Shown piece after piece: positions 8,108 through 14,828 of a stretch of DNA of 31,410 nucleotides. The stretch lies in NCBI GenBank assembly GCA_964649195.1, contig CAZYPK010000048.1, forward strand, positions 1-31,410, read 5' to 3'. Each line of letters opens with the position of its first letter. Position 1 is the stretch's first letter. Below the pieces are notes generated by a model. The model worked only from the letters and a program-made list of their open reading frames with translations. It was not told where the DNA came from and did no database searches. This DNA comes from JTS-RE9 sp964649195 (GTDB lineage: Bacteria; Planctomycetota; Phycisphaerae; Phycisphaerales; Phycisphaeraceae). A program made the translations under genes and the position numbers.

Positions 8108-8359
8108 ATGGAATTTCTCTGGTTCGCACTCATCGGTCTCTGTGCCGGCTGGCTCGCGGGTGTGCTCTACAAAGGCGGCGGATTCGGCGTCGTCGGCAAC
8201 CTGATCATCGGCGTCATCGGCGCGATTCTGGGGGGCTGGCTCTTTGGCGTGGCCGGCCTGCGAAAGGATGGCGGCCTGCTCAGCTCGCTCATCGTCGCCA
8301 CCGTCGGCGCGATCGTGCTTCTCGTCCTGCTGTCGATCATCGGCAAGCGCAGGCGATGA
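8108..8359 (+). CDS. GlsB/YeaQ/YmgE-family small membrane protein
   Basis: An 83-residue integral membrane protein of the transglycosylase-associated (GlsB/YeaQ/YmgE) family, which is linked to general stress responses but has no defined biochemical role. Three hydrophobic helices are visible: about 4-22, a Gly-rich one about 27-47 (GGFGVVGNLIIGVIGAILGG), and 58-78. The Gly-rich second helix with GAILGGWLF is the family hallmark. A GGAG ribosome-binding site lies about 9 nt before the ATG. It stands alone between repeat-filled gaps, so it is probably monocistronic. Confidence 0.9.
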   Translation: MEFLWFALIGLCAGWLAGVLYKGGGFGVVGNLIIGVIGAILGGWLFGVAGLRKDGGLLSSLIVATVGAIVLLVLLSIIGKRRR

Positions 8360-8707
8360 ACCCTTCATGCATGAAATGATGCGGCACTGCGCGTCGCATG
8401 TATCGTCGGGGTCTGATGCTTGGCCCTCTCCCTTGGGGAGAGGACAGTCTCCATCGCCCGCGCAGCTTGGTGATGGAGACAGGTGAGGGCAGGATTCTCC
8501 ACAAAACATCAATCGTCAAACCGCCCTCACCCGGCTCGCAAAGCCTCGCCGACCTCTCCCAGAGGGAGAGGTGGCGGACCACCGCCACATGCGATGGCCC
8601 TGGATGCCCCGCCGTTTTCCCCTTGTGTGTTGAAACCGGCTTGGTACATTGGTTCCGTCTGAAAAGCGCCGACCGCTTCAGCCGCGAGGATCGATCAGGA
8701 GAGTTTC
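8360..8707. other. 348-bp intergenic region
   Basis: Contains a multi-hairpin element (8424-8571) and then about 135 bp leading to the PEP-CTERM gene, with a strong AGGAGAG ribosome-binding site just before its ATG. No further gene seen. Confidence 0.75.
8424..8571. repeat. Compound REP-like element with four hairpin arms
   Basis: Hairpin CCTCTCCC-TT-GGGGAGAGG (8425-8443). Stem GTCTCCATC/GATGGAGAC (8447-8455 with 8472-8480). Stem GGTGAGGGC/GCCCTCACC (8482-8490 with 8523-8531). Hairpin CCTCTCCCAGAGGGAGAGG (8553-8571). The outer hairpins share their stem sequence, so the whole 148 bp can also fold as a cruciform. Elements with this CTCTCCC/GGGAGAG core are common intergenic repeats in many bacteria. 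Confidence 0.85.
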
Positions 8708-9586
8708 ATGAAACGAACACAAGCATGTCTCTGGGCTGCCATCCTCGGCCTTGCCGCGGCGGATGTTCACGCCTTGGAATTCGGTTACTCGGTGGGAACG
8801 AACGATCGCCTTTATCAGATCGACCTGATCACCGGCCAGGCCACCGACCTGGGCGAGATCGACCTGCTCCAAACAGAAGGCATGGCCTTCAACGGCGCGG
8901 CCCTGCTGGGCGTCGGCGGCGAGCTTGATCAGAACGTGCCGCCCCAGCAACTGTGGAACCTCACCGCCCCGCCCGGTTCGTCCATCGGTGACACCGCAAT
9001 CTCCACGGAGGATGACAGCGGCCTTGCCGCGCACGCCGACCGGCTCTGGGCCGTGCAGGGCAACATCTTCGGCTCGCAGATCCTCGAACTGAACCCCGCC
9101 ACGGGAGCCACCATCCAAAGCGCCTTCATCACCGACGGTCAGCTCGAGCCTTATCTCGACAGCCTCGCCATTGATTCCAACGGCAACGCCTTCGCCGTCG
9201 ATCCGATCTTCACCGATTCGCTGGGCGCCCTCTACAGCCTCGACCTCACCGGCACCCTGGGCGTCGCAACGCTCATCGGCGCCCTGGGCATCACCGACAT
9301 CAACGATCCGCAGGCCCCGCTCATCGCCCAGTCCGGCCTCGACTTCGACGCCAACGACATCCTCCACCTCCTCCTCTCCGACGGCAGGCTCTACACCCTC
9401 GACACCGCCACCGGCAACGCCACCTTCATCGCCAACGTCAAAGACGGCGAAACCCCGCTCACCTTCCACGGCGGCTTCGCCATCGGCAGCCTCAACCCCG
9501 TCAACACCGCCATCATCCCCGAACCCGCGACGATGATGACGATGGTGATCGCCGCCGGATTGATCGCCACCCGCCGGCGCATTTAG
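8708..9586 (+). CDS. PEP-CTERM sorted exported protein with a repetitive beta-rich (DUF4394-like) domain
   Basis: Secreted, surface-sorted protein of 292 residues. It has an N-terminal Sec signal (MKRTQACLWAAILGLAAADVHA, cleavage after ~22). The body starts YSVGTNDRLYQIDLITGQ and repeats blocks of the type 'LYxLDLxTG', resembling DUF4394 or a beta-propeller-like fold. The C-terminus is a PEP-CTERM signal: IPEPATMM, a hydrophobic helix, then the basic tail TRRRI. By family knowledge this tail is processed by an exosortase, usually in exopolysaccharide-producing Gram-negatives and planctomycetes; no exosortase gene is in the window. The start is supported by AGGAGAG 7 nt upstream. The stop codon TAG lies inside the left arm of the next inverted repeat. 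Function unknown. Confidence 0.88.
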   Translation: MKRTQACLWAAILGLAAADVHALEFGYSVGTNDRLYQIDLITGQATDLGEIDLLQTEGMAFNGAALLGVGGELDQNVPPQQLWNLTAPPGSSIGDTAISTEDDSGLAAHADRLWAVQGNIFGSQILELNPATGATIQSAFITDGQLEPYLDSLAIDSNGNAFAVDPIFTDSLGALYSLDLTGTLGVATLIGALGITDINDPQAPLIAQSGLDFDANDILHLLLSDGRLYTLDTATGNATFIANVKDGETPLTFHGGFAIGSLNPVNTAIIPEPATMMTMVIAAGLIATRRRI

Positions 9587-9679
9587 CCGTTCGCCTTGGC
9601 GAACGGAGGCATCGAATCACCCGCCCCCGGACCCCGGACCCCGGACGGCCATCACTCCGTTCGCCAAGGCGAACGGCTA
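9584..9679. repeat. Exact inverted pair of 24-bp palindromic elements with internal heptamers
   Basis: Arms 9584-9607 and 9656-9679 are exact reverse complements over 24 bases. Each contains the hairpin CCGTTCGCC-TT-GGCGAACGG (or AA loop). Three CCCCGGA heptamers lie between (9625-9645). The left arm supplies the TAG stop of the preceding gene. Confidence 0.95.
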
Positions 9680-9736
9680 ACTTTTCCGCTACCATGCCCC
9701 TCCCGGTCAAGGCCGCCCTCAACAAAGGTCGGCTCC

Positions 9737-11233
9737 ATGTTTGAAAATCTCACGGATCGTTTCTCCAGCGTTCTCCGCAATCTCTCGGGCAAAGGAAAAA
9801 TCTCCGAGTCCAATGTGAAGGAGGCGATGGTCGAGGTGCGCACCGCGCTGCTCGAAGCCGACGCTCACTACGACGTCGTCGATAAGTTCTGCTCCGATGT
9901 GCTTGCACAAGCCGAGGGGCAGCAAGTCATCGCGGCGGTGCAGCCCGGTCAGCAGATGATCAAGATCGTTTACGACGAACTGGTCAAGCTCATGACCGGC
10001 GGCGATGACGATCAGCCCGGCCTGCTCATGGTCAGCCCCGGCCCGACCGTGCTCATGATGTGCGGCCTCCAGGGCTCGGGCAAGACCACCACCTGCGGCA
10101 AGCTCGCCGCCATCCTCAAAAAACAGGGCAAAAACGTCATGCTCTGCGCCGCGGACCTCCAGCGCCCCGCCGCCGTGCTCCAGCTTGAAACGCTCTCCAA
10201 ACAGGTCGAGGAAACCATCGAAGGCAAAGGCAAGGTGTCGTTCTACGCCGAGATGGACAAGGTCGCCGAATACGGCAAAGCCGTCGGTGCTGCCGTGACC
10301 GTGACGCGCAACGCGCTGGCCGCGGCGAAGAAGAGCAATGTCGATGTGCTGATCCTCGACACCGCAGGCCGACTGCATATCAACGATCAACTCATGGATG
10401 AGCTTCGTAAGGTGAACCAGGCGGTGAATCCGCACCAGATCATGCTCGTCATCGATGCCATGACCGGACAGGATGCCGTCAAGAGCGCCAAGGCGTTCAA
10501 CGATGAGCTGGAACTCGACGGCGTGATCCTCACCAAGTTCGATTCCGACACGCGCGGCGGGGCGGCGCTTTCAGTGAAGTTCATCACCGGCAAGCCGATC
10601 AAATACATCGGCGTCGGCGAAAAGCTGGACAACCTCGAAGAATTCCACCCTGAACGAATCGCCTCGCGCATCCTGGGCATGGGCGATGTCGTCAGCCTCG
10701 TCGAAAAAGCCCAGCAGCAGGTCAGCGAAGAAGAGGCAGCCCGGCTTCAGGAAAAGATGGCCAAGGGCAAGATGACCATGGATGATTTCCTGGGCCAGCT
10801 CAAATCGATCCGCAAGATGGGTTCGATGAAAAGCCTCCTGGGCATGATGCCCGGCATCGGCTCGCAGCTCAAAGGTCTGGACATCGATGAGAAACAGATC
10901 GACCGCACCGAGGCGATCATTCAATCGATGAGCAAGGACGAGCGCAAGGATGTGGATCTGCTCGACAACAACCGCCGCCGCCGGATTTCGCGCGGCTCAG
11001 GCACGCAGGCCGCCGATGTGAGTCAGCTTGTGAAAGGTTTTGAAATGGTCAGCCAGATGAGCAAACAGATCGCGGGCATGGGCATGGTCTCGCGATTGAA
11101 AGCAATGGCGGGCATGGGCAGCATGGACCTGTCGGCGCTCTCCGGTCGCCACGCACAGGCGCCCAAGTTCGCCACCGGTGACGAAGGCAAGCGCGGACCG
11201 AAGTTCAAGATGCGCAAACGAAAAAGCCGGTAA
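9737..11233 (+). CDS. ffh: Signal recognition particle GTPase Ffh (SRP54)
   Basis: Cytoplasmic GTPase that binds 4.5S RNA and signal sequences and delivers ribosomes to FtsY. 498 residues, normal length. The N domain starts MFENLTDRFSSVLRNLSGKG. The G domain has the P-loop GLQGSGKTTTCGK (110-122), DTAGRLH, and TKFDSDTRGGAALS from 266. This last motif is usually TKLDGDARGG, so Phe268, Ser270 and Thr272 are local variants. The M domain contains SMKSLLGMMPGIG, and a basic tail ends KMRKRKSR. The start at 9737 is preceded by AAAGG; earlier in-frame starts (from 9596) only translate the repeat element. The gene is followed by valS 92 bp later. Confidence 0.97.
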   Translation: MFENLTDRFSSVLRNLSGKGKISESNVKEAMVEVRTALLEADAHYDVVDKFCSDVLAQAEGQQVIAAVQPGQQMIKIVYDELVKLMTGGDDDQPGLLMVSPGPTVLMMCGLQGSGKTTTCGKLAAILKKQGKNVMLCAADLQRPAAVLQLETLSKQVEETIEGKGKVSFYAEMDKVAEYGKAVGAAVTVTRNALAAAKKSNVDVLILDTAGRLHINDQLMDELRKVNQAVNPHQIMLVIDAMTGQDAVKSAKAFNDELELDGVILTKFDSDTRGGAALSVKFITGKPIKYIGVGEKLDNLEEFHPERIASRILGMGDVVSLVEKAQQQVSEEEAARLQEKMAKGKMTMDDFLGQLKSIRKMGSMKSLLGMMPGIGSQLKGLDIDEKQIDRTEAIIQSMSKDERKDVDLLDNNRRRRISRGSGTQAADVSQLVKGFEMVSQMSKQIAGMGMVSRLKAMAGMGSMDLSALSGRHAQAPKFATGDEGKRGPKFKMRKRKSR

Positions 11234-11238
11234 AACAA

Positions 11239-11325
11239 GCCGCTTGCGGCGTAGCACCATCAGCGCCCTGCCTCTCAAATCTCAAATTATAAATCCTCAC
11301 CCAATCTCCAATCGAATCTGCAATC
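11239..11325. repeat. Palindrome and degenerate heptamer run between ffh and valS
   Basis: GCCGCTTGCGGC (11239-11250) shares its core with the 27-bp palindromic repeat at 1325 and 2868. It is followed by a run of 7-bp units beginning TCTCAAA TCTCAAA (about 11274-11287) and degenerating toward the valS start. Confidence 0.65.
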
Positions 11326-14300
11326 ATGATCACGCCCACGCCTCCTGTCACCGATGACCTCGCCCCCAAGTACGCTCCGCTCGAGGTCGAGCGCGAGGTC
11401 GCCGCCCGCTGGGCCGCCGTCAATGCCTTCCACGCCGAGCCTTCCGATCCGGGCGAGCCTTATGCAATTGTGATTCCTCCGCCCAACGTGACCGCCGCGC
11501 TGCACATGGGCCACGCGCTCAACAACACGCTTCAGGACATCCTCACGCGCTATCACCGCATGCTCGGCGACAACACCATGTGGATGCCCGGCACCGACCA
11601 CGCCGGCATCGCCACGCAGACCATCGTCGATAAACGGTTGCGCGAAGAAGGCCAGCCGGGCCTGGCTGACTACAAGCGCTTGGAGATCGAAGGTGGCAAC
11701 GGCCGCGCCGAGTTTCTCAAGAAGGTCCAAGCGTGGAAGGATGAATATGAAGCTTTCATCACCAACCAGCTCAAGATGATGGGCTGCTCCTGCGACTGGG
11801 ACCGCCAACGGTTCACGATGGATGAAGTCTGCGCCAAGTCGGTGCGCGAGGCGTTCTTCCAGCTCTTCAAAGATGGCCTGATTTACCGGGGAAAACGCCT
11901 GGTCAACTGGGACCCGGTCTCGCTCACCGCGCTGGCCGATGATGAAGTGGAGATGGAGGAGGTGGATGGGTTCTTTTACTATCTGAAGTATGAAGTGGTG
12001 GAAGGGGTGGAGGAAGAGGAAGGCACGAAGGCACGAAGGCACGAAGGCACGAAGGGGGGAGCAGAAGCGGCGGAAGCACTTGAAGGATCGAAACCCTCCG
12101 TGCCTTCGTGCCTAAATGCCTCCGTGCCCTCCGCCTTGCCCCCCTCCGTGCCTTCGTGCCTCCGTGCCTCCGTGCCTTCCTATATCACCGTCGCCACCAC
12201 CCGCCCCGAAACCATGCTCGGCGACACCGCCGTCGCCATCAATCCGAAAGACCCGCGTGCCGCATCACTGCGCGGAAAGTTCGTGAAGCTGCCCATCGTC
12301 AACCGCATCATCCCGATCGTGGAGGATGATTACGTCGTGTTGCCCATCGCGCACGGTGGTGATCCCGCAGATACCAAAGCCCAGTTCGCCACCGGCTTCC
12401 TCAAAGTGACACCAGCGCATGATCCCAACGACTACGAGATCGGCCGTCGCCACAACCTGCCCGTCATCAACATCATGGCCCCCGACGCCTCCATCAGCAA
12501 AGACCACGGCTGGCCCGCAGAGGAATGGGATGCCGCCCAAGCCCCGCCCGGAAGGGCGCGGGCCGACACGTCCACAACTGAAAAGGGTGACACGATTGTG
12601 AATCGAACGACCGATGGCCCGCACCCTTCCGGGTGGGGCTTAAACATCGATCCCTTCGCCCACACCCTCCTGGGCAAATCCCGCGAACAGGCCCGCAAGC
12701 TCATCGTCGATTGGTTCAAACAGAACAACCTGCTCGAAGAGATGAAGCCTTACAAACACTCCGTCGGCCACAGCTATCGCAGCCATGTGCCGGTGGAGCC
12801 TTATCTGAGTGATCAGTGGTACGTGAAGGTGACCGATGACCGACTCGCGGGTGCTGCGCTGCGGGCGATGTCGCGCGATCAGTTTGATGCGACATCATCA
12901 ACATCCAAAGCCCACGGACAGGAGTCCGTGGGCTTTGCGGGTGATTCTTCCTGTGAAGGGAAACTCCGCTTCCACCCCGAGCGCTACGCGAAGACGTTCC
13001 AGCAGTGGCACGAAAACATCCGCGACTGGTGCATCAGCCGGCAACTCTGGTGGGGGCATCGGATACCGGTGTGGACGGCGACCTACTTCTCACCGGTTGT
13101 TCTGGGAGAAGGACAAATGAGTCCCTTCTTGCCTTGGGTTCAACAATGGCAGGAGGACGGACGACTTTTCTTCCATGGCGCCGATGATCTTTACGATGGG
13201 CTTGAAAGCAAAGCAGATTATCCCGGCTACTACATCTGCATCCGTGATGCGAGCGACGATGAAGTCATTCGATTCATTGAAGCCGCCGGCTTCACCCAGG
13301 ACCCCGACGTCCTCGACACCTGGTTCTCCTCCGGCCTCTGGCCCATCTCCACGCTCGGCTGGCCGGATGAAAATCCCGCACTCCAGAAATGGAACCCATC
13401 CAACACCCTCTGCACCGCCCGTGAGATCATCACGCTCTGGGTCTCGCGCATGGTGATGTTCAACATCTACTTCCGCGGCTGCCTGCCTTTCAAAGACGTC
13501 TTCATCCACGCGATGATTCAGGACGGCCACGGGCAGAAGATGTCCAAGACGCTGGGCAACGGCATCGACCCGCTCGACATCATCCACTCCCACGGCTCCG
13601 ACGCGATGCGCTTCACCCTCACCGGCATGACCACGCAGACGCAGGATGTGCGAATGCCCGTCGATATCGTCTGCCCGCATTGCAGTAGCGCCTTCACGCC
13701 AAAGTTCACGCAGAGCAAGGGCGGCACCGTCGCCGCCCCGATGCAGGAATGCCCCGCGTGCAAAAAGCCGATGACCTCCTCCTACGGCGGCGCCAGCGGC
13801 AAGGCCAAGCCTACCGCCGAGGCGCCCGTCGCGCGAAACACCAGCGAGAAGTTTGACTATGGCCGGAACTTTGCGAACAAACTGTGGAACGCGGTGCGGT
13901 TTGCGCTGGGGTATGTGAAGCCGAGCGATGCGGATCACTGGGCGATTCCCTCCATCGCTGATCAGTGGATTCTCGCCCGCCTGTCGCAGACGGTGATCGC
14001 CACGACCAAGGCCCTCGACAACTACGAATTCAAGGTCTATTCCGACACGCTTTACGATTTCATCCGGCGTGATTTCTGCGACTGGTACATCGAGGCGATC
14101 AAGCCGACGGTGGCGGCTGCCCAGGGGCAGCAGCGCGTGCTGGTGACGGTGATCGATGCGATTCTGCGGATGCTGCACCCGGCGATGCCGTTCATCACGG
14201 AGAAGCTGTGGGAACGACTCAACATCGTCGCGCCCAAGCGCACCGATCTGACGATGGATGGTTTGTTCTCACTGACACTGGGCGAGAGCGCGCTGCTCGT

Positions 14301-14808
14301 GAAAGCGCCGTGGCCCAGGGCGATGCTTGACGCGGATGGCGCGGCGAAAGTCGAGGCCCGCTTCGAATCCATTCGGCAGATCGTCGGCGGCCTGCGCGAA
14401 GTGCGCACGAGCTACAAGGTCGCACCCCGGCTCAAGGTGGACTGTGCGATCAGGACAACGGGGCCGGCAAGCGAATCGCTGCGCGAAGACATGCCGCTCA
14501 TCGCCACGCTGGCGAATGTTCGGATCACCGCCATCGGCCCCGCGACGATGCGCAGCGAGGACGCCGCGGCGGTGACCGTGGGCGAACTCGAACTTTACCT
14601 GGCGGGACTCATCGACAAGGATGCGGAAAAGACGCGGCGGAGCAAACACATCGCGGAACTGGAAAAGTCGATCGCGGGTCTCAAGGCCCGTCTGTCGAAC
14701 AAGGCCTACACCGACAAGGCGCCCGCGAAACTCGTGCAGGAAACGCGCGAGCAGCTTGCGAATGCGGAGAAGGAACTGGAATCGGTGAAGGGGCGGATGG
14801 AGGGCTGA
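11326..14808 (+). CDS. valS: Valyl-tRNA synthetase with several extra inserts
   Basis: Class Ia aminoacyl-tRNA synthetase charging tRNA-Val. 1160 residues, against about 880-950 for most bacterial enzymes. HMGH is at 60-63, KMSK at 738-741 (KMSKT, not KMSKS). The CP1 editing domain shows VATTRPETMLGDTAVAINP, the catalytic core DWCISRQLWWGHRIPVW and DVLDTWFSSGLWPISTLGWP, and there is a C-terminal coiled-coil arm. The extra length comes from repeat-encoded inserts at about residues 226-285, 405-439 and 525-545, each in a loop of the E. coli protein. There is also a zinc-ribbon-like insert after KMSK with CPHC (783-786) and CPAC (809-812). The frame stays open throughout and all catalytic motifs are intact, so I read it as functional. 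Confidence 0.96.
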   Translation: MITPTPPVTDDLAPKYAPLEVEREVAARWAAVNAFHAEPSDPGEPYAIVIPPPNVTAALHMGHALNNTLQDILTRYHRMLGDNTMWMPGTDHAGIATQTIVDKRLREEGQPGLADYKRLEIEGGNGRAEFLKKVQAWKDEYEAFITNQLKMMGCSCDWDRQRFTMDEVCAKSVREAFFQLFKDGLIYRGKRLVNWDPVSLTALADDEVEMEEVDGFFYYLKYEVVEGVEEEEGTKARRHEGTKGGAEAAEALEGSKPSVPSCLNASVPSALPPSVPSCLRASVPSYITVATTRPETMLGDTAVAINPKDPRAASLRGKFVKLPIVNRIIPIVEDDYVVLPIAHGGDPADTKAQFATGFLKVTPAHDPNDYEIGRRHNLPVINIMAPDASISKDHGWPAEEWDAAQAPPGRARADTSTTEKGDTIVNRTTDGPHPSGWGLNIDPFAHTLLGKSREQARKLIVDWFKQNNLLEEMKPYKHSVGHSYRSHVPVEPYLSDQWYVKVTDDRLAGAALRAMSRDQFDATSSTSKAHGQESVGFAGDSSCEGKLRFHPERYAKTFQQWHENIRDWCISRQLWWGHRIPVWTATYFSPVVLGEGQMSPFLPWVQQWQEDGRLFFHGADDLYDGLESKADYPGYYICIRDASDDEVIRFIEAAGFTQDPDVLDTWFSSGLWPISTLGWPDENPALQKWNPSNTLCTAREIITLWVSRMVMFNIYFRGCLPFKDVFIHAMIQDGHGQKMSKTLGNGIDPLDIIHSHGSDAMRFTLTGMTTQTQDVRMPVDIVCPHCSSAFTPKFTQSKGGTVAAPMQECPACKKPMTSSYGGASGKAKPTAEAPVARNTSEKFDYGRNFANKLWNAVRFALGYVKPSDADHWAIPSIADQWILARLSQTVIATTKALDNYEFKVYSDTLYDFIRRDFCDWYIEAIKPTVAAAQGQQRVLVTVIDAILRMLHPAMPFITEKLWERLNIVAPKRTDLTMDGLFSLTLGESALLVKAPWPRAMLDADGAAKVEARFESIRQIVGGLREVRTSYKVAPRLKVDCAIRTTGPASESLREDMPLIATLANVRITAIGPATMRSEDAAAVTVGELELYLAGLIDKDAEKTRRSKHIAELEKSIAGLKARLSNKAYTDKAPAKLVQETREQLANAEKELESVKGRMEG
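12001..12180 (+). repeat. valS insert 1: inverted octamer arrays
   Basis: Left array of GGCACGAA units (12021-12052) and right array of CCTTCGTG/CCTCCGTG units (about 12096-12180) are reverse complements. They encode about 60 residues, first rich in Glu, Arg and Gly and then Ser-Val-Pro repeats. They sit between FYYLKYEV and YITVATTRPET, a short loop in E. coli ValS. The same octamer occurs in acnA at 690-721. Confidence 0.93.
12539..12641 (+). repeat. valS insert 2: inverted pair of 26-bp arms
   Basis: Arm 12539-12564 (AAGCCCCGCCCGGAAGGGCG, then CGGGCC) and arm 12616-12641 (GGCCCGCACCCTTCCGGGTG, then GGGCTT) are reverse complements with two mismatches. About 35 residues are encoded (405-439). 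No stop interrupts the frame. Confidence 0.93.
12906..12937 (+). repeat. valS insert 3: perfect 14-bp-stem palindrome
   Basis: CAAAGCCCACGGAC (12906-12919), AGGA loop, GTCCGTGGGCTTTG (12924-12937). It encodes KAHGQESVGF in a region without counterpart in E. coli ValS, between RAMSRDQFDA and LRFHPERYAKTF. Confidence 0.93.
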
Positions 14809-14828
14809 AAGTCGGGCGCGTCTCCCGT

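Noticed and set aside
9596..9736. N-terminal extension of Ffh from a TTG
   Set aside because: It translates the inverted repeat; Ffh proteins begin near MFENLTDRF.
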